Shown: positions 1 to 12,961 of the stretch, piece after piece | Layout: every line of letters starts with the position of its first letter | Numbering within the stretch: the stretch's first letter is position 1 | Origin: Nematostella vectensis | Lineage: Eukaryota; Cnidaria; Anthozoa; Actiniaria; Edwardsiidae | Length of the DNA stretch: 64,000 bases | Assembly: GCF_932526225.1 (NCBI RefSeq) | Contig: NC_064041.1 | Coordinates: forward strand, 9,030,313-9,094,312 | Direction: 5' to 3' | Program-made: the position numbers and the translations under genes | Notes under the pieces: model-generated | Database searches by the model: none | What the model was told of the DNA's origin: nothing | The model's input: only the letters and a program-made list of their open reading frames with translations

Positions 1-1732
1 GAGGCTGGCGGATCAATCATACCGACCATTTATTCAACTTTATCTATCGACTTCTTTTCAAATGCTTCGTATACCACCCTTCTTTGCATATCTTAAGGCA
101 TGTTTTTGCTCCTACAATCACCCACCCGCATCCGGGACGATGAGTACAAAACAGTCCTAAGTAGTGAGGTCATTGTGTAAGGGAAAACCCTGCTGTGCTT
201 AAAACAGGACTCAAAATTCAAGCTAATTATATCCCGTGTTGTCTTCTGTGTAAACCCTGGGGCTGCTCAAAAACACAACCATAATACCGTTGATACAAGT
301 ATTTACCCGCTTATAAGAACCTAGGTTTTTCCAGGTTAGCCTAATCAGGTTCATATTTAATGGGTACTATTTTATATTTTAGGCTACTTAGGTTCTTAAA
401 TAGATTCTTAGTTTTAAAGAAAAGTTAATATACTAATGGCTAATAGAAGTGTGGTATCCAGATTGATGAAATGTTAATACCGGCCTGGCCTTGGTACAAT
501 ATGTGATCATTAAATAATAAATAGTTTACTGCTTGACAATCATGATTTTCATCATTGCTAGGAGATCTAAAAGGATAATTTTCTTAAAATAATAAGCTAA
601 AGAGGTTTTTATTTAACGGGGGTCTAAATTGGTATTTTTAGGCTAACAGGATCTTAAATTCTAGGTTCTTTATACTAATATTAAGAATCTATGAGCGGCT
701 AATTTGCGTAAACATACGGTTGAAGAATAAAATTTTTTATCTACTAAGACTAGAAAGGTTTTTATGATTAACATTTACATAGAAAAGGTGTTTTCAATCA
801 TTAACAGCCTGAATAGTGGCAGAGCATATGGGCCTAGAATCGATCCTGAAGTCACCCACAAAGTAGGAGTTGAATCTGTCCGTGATTCAATTTATTCCCC
901 GATACGATCCTTGGTCAATGATAGGTTGAAAAGCAAGCGCTGCTAGGCTGTGTAACCTAGTCAGCTCAAGTGAGACTTGTGCCATGCATGAATTGCCAGG
1001 ATTTCTTGCGATAATACACAAAAATGCTGGGTGCATTGGTGTAATTGGGTGCACAACCCGACAACATGTACACCAACACCACCGAGTATAACGCATCAAC
1101 CCAGAAAAATGAATCTATCAGTGGTTGTCTTTTTAAGTAGCGCACGGGAAACCTGTGATTCTTTAAAGCGTTAGGGCCTCTCTTTTAAGTTTGTGGCCAA
1201 ATAGAATAGTTACTACTAGTTTAAGTGGTAGTATTCGTAAGGCGATGGGGGAAAAAACGAGGAAAGATCAGAGTTCTAAAAAAAGACTGAATTATATCGA
1301 AGGGGTGGTAACGAAATTGAAGAGGGACACTCCAGAAAAAAAATTGGACAAGCGAGACTTGGCTAGAAACATACCATAAATTCCTACTTTTGTTCTAGGG
1401 TGGCTACTAATGGGACATGCACAAGACGTCGGTATTATACGCGCTTTTAGTTGCATGCAGTATCGCTGATCTACTTTGTAGCGCTGAACTGCACTGGGAA
1501 GGCTGTGGCAGTTATTCGGGTGTTGCTGTCAGAGAGACTGGGATGGAATATTGTCAAATTCGAAGTTGTACATTTGGTAAGTAGAAGTGTCTTTCGCCTT
1601 TCTTGTGTTTTTAGTCTTTCTGTTTTAGTCCCCTTTACAAGTTACTGTTTATTTGCTACCTAACTTCCTATAGTTGCTCACATAGCCTGCAATTTTATTG
1701 TACTGCAAAAGGCTTTAGAAAACCATAACATT
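1..1732. other. non-coding stretch, no gene recognised
   Basis: AT-rich sequence with only short open frames (about 60-70 codons) that show no recognisable domain or splice context. Segments near 301-420 and 600-760 resemble each other loosely (both contain a 'ttttaggcta' motif and runs of AGGTTCTTA-like words), so this may be old repeat sequence. I see no promoter or RNA gene. Confidence 0.5.
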
Positions 1733-1827
<95 letters not shown>

Positions 1828-1990
1828 AAAGATGATAAAGATGATGATTACGATGATGATGATAAAGATGATGATGATGATGTGATGACGTTACGATAAT
1901 GATGATTATTATAATGATGATGATGATGATTATAAATAATGATGATGATGATATTGATGATGATGACGATTATGATGATGATGATTATAG
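1733..1990. repeat. (GAT)n microsatellite, degenerate at its 3' end
   Basis: Nearly pure GAT/ATG trinucleotides run from 1733 to about 1825. They then decay into GATAAA, GATTAC and GATTAT variants up to about 1990. Open frames across it are only poly-Asp/Met/Ile artefacts. Confidence 0.95.
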
Positions 1991-2348
1991 TGTTGATCTT
2001 TTAATATATTATATTCCTCGCTTCCTCAGATACTCCATCTCAAGGGAACCACCGCTCACCCCCTTCTCTCTCCTCCGTTGCACCTCTAACCACACCCATC
2101 TACACACCTCTCATTGCTCTAAACAAGCTACTTTGGAGCCTCGACTCCATTCTATACAAAATACTACTTCTATGTCTGCTGCGAGTAGTATTCAGATGTG
2201 GGAACCCTGTGGAACTGTACGTTGCGTTGGCTGCCTTATTTCACTCGGGAACCCTGTCTCAAGCTGTGACTACTGGACCCAGTTCCACTACCACAGGAAG
2301 TCCGACGGAATCTGCTTTCATCAGCCAATACAAAAGAGGTCAGTGAGT

Positions 2349-3706
2349 TATGCACTATCACTATCACTGTCACTATCACTATCACTATCACTATCACTAT
2401 CACTGTCACTGTCACTGTCACTGTCACTATCACTATCACTGTCACTGTCACTATCACTGTCACTGTCACTATCACTATCACTGTCACTATCACTGTCACT
2501 GTCACTATCACTGTCACTATCACTGTCACTGTCACTATCACTATCACTATCACTGTCACTGTCACTGTCACTGTCACTATCACTGTCACTATCACTGTCA
2601 CTATCACTATCACTATCACTGTCACTGTCACTGTCACTATCACTATCACTGTCACTATCACTGTCACTATCACTGTCGCTGTCACTGTCACTGTCACTAT
2701 CACTGTCACTATCACTATCACAATCACTATCACTGTCACTGTCACTATCACTGTCACTGTCACTATCACTATCACTGTCACTATCACTGTCACTGTCACT
2801 ATCACTATCACTATCACTATCACTGTCACTGTCACTATCACTGTCACTATCACGATCACTATCACTATCACTATCACTGTCACTATCACTGTCACTATCA
2901 CTATCACTGTCACTGTCACTGTCACTATCACTGTCACTATCACTGTCACTGTCACTATCACTATCACTATCACTATCACTATCACTATCACTATCACTAT
3001 CACTATCACTATCACTATCACTATCACTGTCACTGTCACTATCACTATCACTGTCACTGTCACTATCACTGTCACTGTCACCATCACCATCACCATCACC
3101 ATCACCATCACCATCACCATCACAATCACTATCACTATCACTATCACTATCACTATCACTATCACTATCACTATCACTATCACTATCACTATCACTATCA
3201 CTATCACTATCACTATCACTATCACTATCACTATCACTGTCACTATCACTATCACTGTTACTGTCATTATCGCTGTCACTGTCACTGTCACTGTCACTGT
3301 CACTGTCAATGTCACTATCACTGTCACTATCACTGTCACTATCACTATCACTATCACTATCACTATCACTATCACTATCACTATCACTATCACTATCACT
3401 GTCACTGTCACTGTCACTGTCACTGTCACTGTCACTGTCACTGTCACTGTCACTGTCACTGTCACTGTCACTGTCACTGTCACTGTCACTGTCACTGTCA
3501 CTGTCACTGTCACTGTCACTGTCACTGTCACTGTCACTGTCACTATCACTATCACTATCACTATCACTATCACTATCACTATCACTATCACTATCACTAT
3601 CACTATCACTGTCACTATCACTATCATTGCACCGTCACTATCACTGTCACTATCATTGCACCGTCACTATCACTGTCACTATCATTGCACTGTCACTGTC
3701 ATTTTA
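2349..3706. repeat. 1.36-kb hexanucleotide array of CACTAT and CACTGT
   Basis: More than 220 copies of a 6-bp unit, almost all either CACTAT or CACTGT. The two forms alternate irregularly in the first half and occur as long pure blocks in the second half. A block of seven CACCAT units lies at about 3079-3123. CACTGT dominates 3395-3542 and CACTAT dominates 3120-3235. The 3' edge has a 27-bp superunit with CATTGCAC (3625-3700). Because the unit is a multiple of three, very long open frames (Ser-Leu, His-Tyr/Cys, Val-Ile/Thr) exist on both strands, but they are products of the repeat. Confidence 0.97.
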
Positions 3707-4115
3707 AGTAATTTTCCGTGTAAGAACTAGGAAACCTAACGGCAAGTGCACGCTGCCTTGCCAAATATGTATTTGTTAATTCTAGAAATTTGATTGGCTA
3801 AGACAAGCAATTATATATAACATTTTACAAAATCATTGATTATTTTTTCTGTGATTTGTGAACCCCCTTGGTACGCGCGTATACCCCCCTATTTACTGAA
3901 GCAAAATCGTAGTTAACACGAATTCCTGCAAGTATGCGTTGAAATTATCGACTTACAAAGCTCTAAAGCGATAAAAAGCGAAAAAAACAAATGTTTGAAG
4001 CGGACTCTCAAATATGATATGTAATGCCTAATAAGCAAATAACAAAGAGAGCTAGAAAAACGACAGTTGTTAAAACAAGATTGACTGATATTGTTATTTA
4101 TTTGTTTTGCATTAG
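3707..4115. other. probable intron or upstream sequence of the lectin gene
   Basis: No coding sequence is evident. The last bases before 4116 are a pyrimidine-rich tract ending in TTAG, the splice acceptor of the first lectin exon seen. Positions 4049-4090 match a second copy at 62842-62884, so part of this stretch is a dispersed repeat. Confidence 0.5.
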
Positions 4116-6394
4116 GTGAATGCGATGCCGGCTGGGTCCAAATGAACTCTTCGTGCTACTATCCCTCACGTGAAAAGAAATCATTTGATCGCGCGCAAAG
4201 AGCGTGTAGCTATCATGCGGCCAGCCTCGTCACCATAACGAGTCCAGAAGAGAACTCATTAGTATTCAACATAGCACGTGACTTCTTGGTGACGCCAGAA
4301 GACACACCAGTCTGGATAGGTATGTCCGATTGCAGTACATGTTAGCTGCATGGGTAGCCCAAGCTCTGTCATTGAGTAATCGGGGGAATTCGAATAAATG
4401 ACACAGAACAGCGCTAAAAGTAACGGCTCCAAATGCGCTCTAAATCGCTTAAACCTGGAAATACCTTCAAGTACTACATCAAAATGGATGGAGTTTATTA
4501 CATTTTAAGGAAAAATTCTAGCACAAAGTACCAACCGGCAATGGGGCGTAGCTTGGGCTACGTGTGGTTGCAGACGGGAACTCGGTGTTTTCCGCGCACA
4601 GTTAGGCAATGTGTCGAGACTCCGCCGCCATATTGTTTTGCTTAGTCGACTCTATCCTACAATTCAGCTAAACAAATCGAGACAGCAACTGCTGCTCAAC
4701 TCATTAGTACACCGAGTAAATATGGGTTATGTTGAATCAGAGAATTCTTCGGTAAGAGTACTTACGGTGTGCATATTTGCGTATAAAACGTCACGCTAAA
4801 GAATGACAGTTCCTGTAGCAGGATTGTCAATCTTCTTTCTCAAAGGCCCTACAAACACGCAAAGAGGTTCGAAAGGGTATATCCTAATATTTTTATTTTT
4901 ACTCTTATGTACGACCCTCTGTTTTTAAATCTCCAGTGAAATTGTAAAGAAAATCAACCAACACACGCCAATGACTGCTCACTCACTTCTGTTTTTTTTT
5001 CTGCAGGAATGGAGCGTGCGCAGTTGAGCTCTACCTCACAGACCCTGCAGTGGACTGATGGCACCCCCATACATTACACCAACTGGATCATCGGCGAGCC
5101 TGACTCCAACGGTGCATGTGTACAGATGATCCTTAATGGTTTATGGGAGGACTCCTCTTGTTTGCAGACGCTTATGTTTATATGTAAAAAGCGTAAGTAG
5201 AAACCGGTGCTAATAAAGCTGTACTGAGCGAACATTTGGCGCAACCCACAGTGTTATTAGAAAACGATTCAAGGCCTTAGAAATCTGCATACTTGAGTGT
5301 TTCTGAAAATGAAGATACCAATGATGCCACACGGCCCTTAGACTGTATCCACATTTGAAATGCGTGCAAAATAACGCAATTACTGGAATGCGAAGACGCA
5401 GCTTTAAACCTGAAACAGCGTCTTCAATGTTCAGCGTCTTCGTGGTGTTTTTCACCTAAATAGTCTATGGGAGACTTGGACGAGAATTTAAGAATGTATG
5501 AAGGAAATGCATTTTTATGTTGCCCAATTTTACAAAGAAAACCAATTTTCTGAAAGTTTTTACGTAAAATTCTGTGACTTAGACAATGCAAGAAATGAAT
5601 TGATGTCGGACTTAAAATGTACATGATTAATCTTCTTATAAGATGACCGAGCTCTTTCTTTGCTCTCTTGTCATAAATTTGTATTGTTGTTGTTGTTTTC
5701 AGCAAGCTCCTTCCCACCCCCATACTCACGTAGCACTGAGCTCGCAGTGATGGTCGGGATACCTCTATCATTCGCGGTTATTGTAATTAGTGTGGTCAGC
5801 TTTCTCGTTCTCAAGAGCATGCGCGATGCAGATGGGACATTCTTCGGGTACGGAAAAAACCGAAATAAGGAACGCATGCACGCCGCTATCGTTGACGTCA
5901 CAGCTAGTGTTGCCCATATAAGGGCACAACGTGGCTTTAATGCAGAAGATTACCAGTCCCCCTCTAAATCTAGCACGAAATCGAGGTCGCATTCAATTGC
6001 TTCATCACAGAACAATAACCACACGAATCCAAAGCCTGGAACGAGTAGTGACCGGTCTCCAGATATTTCCCCGGGTTCACCGGAGAGGAGGGAATTCGCT
6101 CAGGTGACTGGGCCGAGGATTGAAATAGAGGAAGACCCAGAGCGGATCGAGATTCAGATTTGCGCTTCCTCGACTAGCATCGAACAGGATCCAAGCAGGT
6201 TTCAATCCACCACGAGTCTTGATTACTTAGTATCTAAATCCTTTATCACGCCGAAGACGAGAAAATTGAAGGGAATACAAAAACTCGAGGCCACGGTCCG
6301 TCCCGCGGGAAAGCACGGGATTTACAGAAAAAAAGACAGTTTTAACCGAGGCAGCTTTACTAAAGGCAGCTCTAAGAAACCCAGTTTAACATGA
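4116..6394 (+). CDS. membrane-anchored C-type lectin domain receptor (5' exon missing)
   Basis: Three exons join in phase: 4116-4319, 5007-5192 and 5703-6394 (204+186+692 nt, all phase-1 junctions with GT/AG borders). Exons 1 and 2 encode one C-type lectin domain: the first half has CDAGW and the paired cysteines, then VWIG, then the LQWTDGTPIHYTNW core, an EPD triplet where EPN or QPD usually sits, and WED in the second calcium-site position. Exon 3 adds a short Pro/Ser linker, one transmembrane helix of about 23 residues (starting ELAVMVGIPL) and a cytoplasmic tail of about 185 residues rich in Ser, with a YQSP motif. This is a type I topology, so a signal-peptide exon should lie upstream; I could not find it. 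Lectin domains of this class bind glycans or proteins at the cell surface; the ligand is unknown. AATAAA follows at 6716. EPD instead of EPN makes sugar preference uncertain. Confidence 0.85.
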
Positions 6395-6715
6395 GTCGGA
6401 TTTCTAGGAAGAGGACAAGGGTACCGTACGTTGAGTTTTTAGGAAAATGAAAATGACACAGCTTCGCTGATGCCAATGCAAAAAGCACCTTTGTTAAAAT
6501 TTTACTTGCGTCCATAATTGTCATCAAGCTCGGTGAATACTTCTTAGAAATTATAACTCTAAAGCAAGGGCAAAAAGCTTTAATGTTTTCTGATCGATTC
6601 AATATTTAGTGCAATCTGCGCCAATAGCACATCATCCATTTGTAGAACCTGTAAATAGATAATTGAAATTTTTATAGCAATAGAACTTTTCCAATTACCT
6701 TGTATATATTTTTCA

Positions 6716-6721
6716 AATAAA
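6716..6721 (+). terminator. polyadenylation signal AATAAA of the lectin gene
   Basis: A canonical AATAAA lies 322 bp after the lectin stop codon at 6392-6394, in AT-rich sequence. This is a plausible 3'-UTR length. Confidence 0.55.
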
Positions 6722-8610
6722 CCACTAAATCGATGTTCCTAGAAGTAAGCGCCCTGTCCAGGCCCCGTAGTCACACACACACCCAGCTTGAAGGTCCGCT
6801 CAGAGCAAACAAGAAATATTTTAAAACGTTTGGCTGGATTACTGTGCACATCAATATGTCTAAAAAATGACTATAAAAATCTTTTTTTCAATAATTATCT
6901 TTATTATTATCGCTATATGTTAAAAAGCACCCTATTAATAGGAAGCTTTAAAATATATTTTAAATACAAGATTGAATTTATTTGAAGTATTGATTGCCTA
7001 CTGTAAAGGCGAGGGGAGGGGTATACCGGAAATTTGGTCCGCTGAAATGGAAAAACACCCAGCTCAAAATCCTGGCTACTGGCCTGCCTGTTATCATAAG
7101 AGTTTGCGGAGAGTCTGGCGTCTGAAGTGAGTATCTACCCTTTATTCCCTACAAGTAGGAAAATATCTTTATTGCTTATATTAGCGATCGCCTACAAATG
7201 CAGACTGACGCCTTAAGGCTGATTTAGATAGCACGATTTAGTTGTATGCGACACCTCTGCAACTCGAGTCATAGAGTGAAAATCAGCCTACGATGCTTCG
7301 ACTACGGAAGTCGTAGTGTGTAATTCAGGGCTTCTTGAAATTCTAAGGAATTCTTGAAGATCACTGAGCTTATTTTTTTCGTTTGAAATACCTAAAAAGT
7401 GCGATAAGCCAAAAGAAACCAAATTTCCTCATGATGTCAGAGGGAGAGTGCACAAAATCGCGTTAGTAAATGCTTTACCCTTTGGCATCTCCAGTGCATC
7501 CTTTCTTTCAAATCAACTATAGGGTTACATATAGCCCAAGGTTAGCGCATATATGAGCAATCAAGAAAAACCGGTTTGATCTAGTGGCTTGAAGAAAAAG
7601 ACACGAGATAACTGTTAATTCAAATGACACTTATGGACTCCAATTTATCCAACTTTTTATGGCCCAAGAGCGAGGTTTTAATAAACAGCGTTTTCATATT
7701 TTTTATAATCGCAAAGTGCTGAGTTTTTTTTTATGACTGGGCACTAATAAAACAAAAGATCGCTCGCAGCACCCGTCAAGAAGCATTTCGTTATAAGGCA
7801 CAGGTAACCCAAGCACTCGGTTTGTATTCTACATTCTGGTACGCAAGATAATTTGTATGAAAAAAAGGGAAATTAAAGAAAACAGATTTCATAGTGGACT
7901 CACTTTATTCTTGTCTCTTGGGATCTCTCCTAAGTACTATGGGGCCATTTTACTCACCCGTTCCTCTTTCACCACCCATACACAAGACGAGTAAAGGAGA
8001 GAGCTCTCTATCTTCTTTACTCTGCTGAGTTTTTATCAGTATGTAACAGTCTAGACAAAAGATGTCACATTGATGGAAGTATTTATAGGGAAAAATGCTC
8101 ATAAGGTTTGAAATGTTATGTTTTGCGCCTCTCTGAGAACAAAATAGTTTTGCTGACGTTTTAAGCATTAGCCCTTCTTCGGACCAATAGAGAATAAAGC
8201 CGGATGGGGAGGGGGGGGGGGGGTGCATTTATAGCGGACCTCCGCGAAGCTCCGCGTGAGCGGAGCACCATACCTGAGAAAAAGTGATATACAAGAAAAA
8301 CCTCAACCGTTAAAAGACAAAAAAATATATTAGAATCCGAGATATTTAACATGCCATGCGCTCTAAATTATCAATCACATCCTCGAAGAAACTTGCAATA
8401 TACACACTGCTTTCTATATTTTTCGCGTTTTCCGTTAAAAATCATCGGAGTTGTAACGTAATCGACCGGAAGTAAACTGGTGACAATGCGCCTTTAAGGT
8501 GAAGCCCCACTGCCGATAAGGTGCTCTTAGATGACTCAGTGTCGGATATGATAATTAGGCAAAGGCGCTATAGATCGGTGGAGTAGCTGTCCACTTTTGC
8601 TGCGAGTGCT
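6722..8610. other. intergenic, with a dispersed repeat at 7795-8240
   Basis: No gene seen. The segment about 7795-8000 matches, in inverted orientation, about 25160-25340; both contain GGTAACCCAAGCACTCGG and a shared GGACTCACTTTATTCTTGTC, at an estimated 75-80% identity by eye. The copy ends near a G-run (8209-8222) followed by GCGGACCTCCGCGAAGC-type sequence. Confidence 0.5.
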
Positions 8611-8846
8611 AATAACTACTTACCACTAACCGAGAGTGAGGTCAATAATAACTACTTACTAACCGAGAGTGAGGTCAATAATAACTACTTACTAACCGAG
8701 AGTGAGGTCAATAATAACTACTTACTAACCGAGAGTGAGGTCAATAATAACTACTTACTAACCGAGGGTGAGGTCAATAATAACTACTTACTAACCGAGA
8801 GTGAGGTCAATAATAACTACTTACCACTAACCGAGAGTGAGGTCAT
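8611..8846. repeat. 33-bp tandem repeat, 7 units
   Basis: Seven units containing CTAACCGAGAGTGAGGTCA and AATAATAACTACTTA. The inner five are almost identical (one AGAG to AGGG change near 8765); the first and last carry a small insertion (TTACCACTAACC). On the minus strand each unit contains a GTAAGT word, but no exon is visible next to it. Confidence 0.9.
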
Positions 8847-9562
8847 GCCGGGAAATATCAAACTTAGGCTTTGGCGTATCGACCAAGGCTATACAACTTG
8901 ATAGTTGTATTGTGCTAGGTTAAATAAAGAGAGACTTAGCTGTTCACTGTACTATGGCACTATCCGTGCGTTGCCTAGTGCAAAGAGCCCGCAATAAAAT
9001 ATCCAATAAGGGATAATTTTTCCCTCCCTTCCCCCCCTACTCTGTGTCCCACCCCCCCCCCCCCCCCCCCCCTATATGCTGATTGCGGTTCAAACAAACA
9101 CAGAAACTCACTGCCCGTCCTCTTTGTCCGTTTATTCGTATTATTTACAGCTCTGGGTTAATGAATAAAAATTGAACAGTGCTATATACAGCGAAGCTAT
9201 GGCGTTATACTATACTGGATCATCATTTCGCATTATCATTTTCGCATAATCAAATGATTGTACGCAGATATAACAAATATGGACAACCGCGTGAACACCA
9301 AACAGCTTCTTTTTGATATACTTCGCACAACTTCTTCCATAGTACTTAGCATATGCTTTTACTATTTTGTTTACAACTGCAAGCTTGAAAAAGGTTGAAA
9401 CAATGCGAGTAGAAAAATTGTATGAACAGCACATTAAGAGCCTTTAGGAATGTTGAGTGTTTGTTTTTACCGGTGTTTCATTTATGTTTCAATTTTGAGC
9501 GAAAAGTGTGAAAAATCACTGTAATTCGAAAACATTCGGCCACCAAAACACTCAAACAAACT
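8847..9562. other. 3' flank of the C9orf78 homologue
   Basis: No coding sequence recognised. It contains a C-run of about 20 bases at 9051-9072 and AT-rich sequence. The end of the minus-strand C9orf78 transcript must lie here, but no single polyadenylation signal stands out. Confidence 0.4.
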
Positions 9563-12500
9563 TCACTGATATCTCCAACTATCTCTTGCCCTTTTTCTAA
9601 ATTTCTCATAATAAAAGTCATCAGTGGCTTTCTCGACCTTGTCGCTCTTTCGCTTGTTATTCACCCCCTCTACGCCAATAGCTGCTGCTCCCGCCTGTGC
9701 TGTATCATCAGTTATCACCCCCAGCTCGTCAGCAGATACCACAGGCTGGGTTTTCGCCTTCCCGTCATCCTTTGTGGCCCTTAGTGTCGCAGTCTTTCTC
9801 CTTTCTGCTTCTGCATTCTTCTGTTCGTCCATGACTGAGACAGAAAAGTTTAATGTCAAAAACATTGACGCGTGGTTTTGTAGGCTATGAAAACCCCATG
9901 CGTGTGAATTAAATCCGTTTGAATCATGCTGAAATTTAATCCATAGTACAATAAAATCGACTTGATCATATTTCTACGATATTAAGCAATGCTGGGTAAG
10001 TTATATTTTTCAAAATGATGAGAGTTCTAAAAATTCAAAACAAAAACAAAACAGTGTCACGCAAGTCGTATTTACGGACTTTAAGAAGGTAGAGTACTGA
10101 AGTAGAGTAAAGAAATGATTTACCTAAGAGCAAAAATATCTTCCCTCACCCGAGACGTTTTTAACTACAGTGAAACATGGATAACTTTTAAGTTCTTAAA
10201 ACCGTTCATTTATATCAACTAGCTAAAAGAAAGCATAGATAAACTTTCAAATTCTGAAACGAGAATTGAATATAATTGAAGTTTGAATTTTCTGGAGATC
10301 TTTGAAAATTTTTCTGGCCGCGCGAAAGGAGATTGAATCTAGTGAATAATTCCAAGTTTTGGCGGGAAAATCTAAAACAACGTATTTTCCTTAAATCTGT
10401 AAAAATGTAGAGACGGCAATACCACAAAATATTGGCGAAGTGTTTTCTTTTGCAATGCTACCCACAATGAAGCGAAGAATAATTTGAAGCATTATGTGCG
10501 AAAAAAGAAAATATCGTTTTGTTGTAGGTTTCAAAAAGAGAATGTCGCCATTCTTGATTGCGAATGCAGCGCGCGCGCACAATGCAAAAACAATTTTGTC
10601 GACTACAAAATATCTGCTAAATTTTGCAGATTTGTTTCCTGAAATTAAATAATCATTTGACTACCAGGTTGAGATATAAAGATGACAGCAAAACTTGTAA
10701 CCACACAACGATCTTCAGCAATAACTAAGAAAACGTGAAGACAGGAACCAGTTTAGCGTGCGCATATATTTTCTCATATAATTAATAATCTCGATCTACG
10801 TCACAAATGACTGGACCAGGGCCTTCAGTTCACGACCTTTTTTCCGAAGGTTGACCAAAATACCTCAATATTACAGATTTGAGTTTTTTGACCGAACACG
10901 AAATCTCTTCTCCAAATCCCTAAATCCCCTCTCCAATATTTTTATACAATGCCAGGGCTATTGAATTGCTTGTTTGATAAACCATGTAAATATGGGAAAA
11001 GGATCAAATCCTAACTCCGGGTATATAGTAGGTAAACTCTCTTTCATCCAAACTAGACTCAATTTCCAACATTTTTTCAGCTTGGAGAACTTTCCAATTT
11101 CAACAAGAAATCAATGTTTTAAATTTCAGTGTTCCGCTGAATTATCTAGTAAAAATTTTCAAGGAGGGAAGAACCCCACACATTCCAGACCTTGAGATTC
11201 AAATTCTAAAATTCAAGCACTTATATAAGATTTTCATGGACTTGCCCAAAACCTGTTAATACACTCACCATCTGCCAAAGTAACAGAATGATATGGCATA
11301 CATACAACAGCATCCAAACTCTGAGTAAATTCAACTTACATCTGCTGTGAAGCATAAAGTTCGAGGCCATGTTTGTTGGTACCATCTCTGTAGGTCCATG
11401 TTTCCTCTTGCTTCTCTGCTCTTCGATGACCTTCATCTTGGCTTCTTCTGTTGCCTCAATGTTCCTGATTTTTGCGCTTATACCAAGGTCCACCTCAGGT
11501 ATGCCAGACAACATTTGATTTGACAACATCTCCTCCGACTTCATCAGTCGAGAGCGGACATCTATGTGTTTGGGAACTTGGAAAAGAAGATCTTCCTTAG
11601 TTTTAAATCTGAAAGAAAACCAGTAATCTATTTATTAAAACACAGAGAGGTTCAGAAAGTCAGTGTAAAGATCACGCTAAACAAAAAACAGTTAAAAAGA
11701 CACAAAGTCATTAGAAAAAACACCATGTAAAATACAGAGATGTATTGTTTTAATTATGCACCATTCATTTAGAAACCCCACCCTATGGTCCCGGGGAAGT
11801 GTGGGGTTAACATGGGGGCTCAAAGCACTTTCGAACTAGAATCTGTCCCAAGGGGGTGGGGGAATTGACAGTTTTTGACTCTAAGACTTGTCTCCACCCT
11901 GGGGGTTTGGGACAAACGAATAGCGTCACAAATGTCATGTCAGTTTCTGGCTTGAGACTCTGTCTCTTCTGTAGCAAGCAATTCCATGAATCAGCATGTG
12001 GCAAGCTGCATGGCGAAATGTGCAAAAATGCATCTGGCATTAGATAACTAATGCCAGATGAAAATGATTTATGTTTTCCTCTTTTTTAGTAACTGTTATT
12101 TTCATAGTTATTAGTACAAATGTAATTGCTGAAGTGTACTGGCTTTGAAAGATAGTTAAGCTTATTTCAGATGACTTGTTGTCAAGTAGTTGCCTTTAGT
12201 TTGCACCTGAGGGGTAGGGGCATTTGACTGAAGTTTTGTCCCGAGGGGGTTGGGGCTTATCTCTGTTTTGTACAGGGCCGAAGTCCAATCCCCACCCTTC
12301 CCCGGGACCATTGGGGTGGGGGTTTCTATTGACTAGTGCATTAAGACTTTCAGATTTAAATAGTTTGTTGGTATTTTAAGGTTAGCCAGCTGGGGAAAGA
12401 AAGCAATTCATTTGCATAAATATACAATCACCCATATCAATTGACCCGTTATATAGCTAGCTTAGTTATAAGGAGCAATAGAAGGCAGTAGTATTATTGT

Positions 12501-12961
12501 CAAAAAAATTTAATTAACGAGATCGAATTGTTTATAACTTACTTATCTCTGACTTTGTTGATGTCTTCCCCGCTCTCTGCTTGTCCTTTCCGTTTTGATA
12601 TCTCCTCCTCGATATATTTTAACATATGCGTATCTTCCTCTCTCCTGTTCGTTTCGGCAGCAAAGTTTTCTCCGAGGTTAATAGACTTCCCGCTATCTTC
12701 GCCTTCTCTATCTCTTTCTCTATCCTGAATCAAATCGTTTATTTGGACCAAGCCACCGGTCTTCAACTTGAATGGATCGCTCTCAACTTCATCTTCAATA
12801 TCTACTTTTTTCCCTAACGCAAGACCGACTGCCGATACACCTTTTGGGCGCTTTCGAAATTTCTGAATTTCTCGTCTTTCTTCGAGAGCTTCGATGGCAA
12901 CTTCAGCCTCATCGTCTTCGTCCTCGGTGATTCGTTTTCGTCGATAATTCCTTTTACTCAT
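9563..12961 (-). CDS. C9orf78/TLS1-family nuclear protein homologue
   Basis: Three exons on the minus strand: 12961-12543, 11608-11340 and 9834-9563 (419+269+272 nt, 319 residues; phases 2 and 1 agree). The product follows the human C9orf78 (HCA59) pattern from end to end. Near the N-terminus is an acidic region, then RKRPKGVSAVGLALGKKV and DPFKLKTGGLV, then FAAETNRREED. Exon 2 carries EEMLSNQMLSGIPEVDLGI and VPTNMASNF. The C-terminus ends KATDDFYYEKFRKR, matching the family terminus. The middle of exon 3 is low-complexity Ala/Lys/Glu and longer than in vertebrates (289 residues in human). Family members are spliceosome-associated nuclear proteins related to yeast Tls1. The gene is divergent with the C1orf52 homologue. 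Intron 1 contains a TA-flanked MITE. Confidence 0.93.
11772..12326. mobile_element. 555-bp MITE with TA target duplication
   Basis: Terminal inverted repeats of about 35 bp begin GAAACCCC on each side and share ATGGTCCCGGGGAAG, flanked by TA at 11770-11771 and 12327-12328. It encodes no transposase. The TA duplication suits the Tc1/mariner group, but without a transposase the superfamily is a guess. It lies in intron 1 of the C9orf78 homologue. Confidence 0.8.

Noticed and set aside
1899-3711. Very long open frames (up to 602 codons) of Ser-Leu, His-Tyr/Cys and Val-Ile/Thr repeats
   Set aside because: They exist in several frames and on both strands only because the repeat unit is 6 bp and lacks stops. 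No protein-like sequence or splice context supports translation.
4433-4645. Short frame between the two lectin exons
   Set aside because: It lies inside the intron defined by matching phases, and has no lectin-like residues.
12528-12817. Plus-strand frames opposite the C9orf78 first exon
   Set aside because: They are antisense shadows of an exon with clear family similarity.
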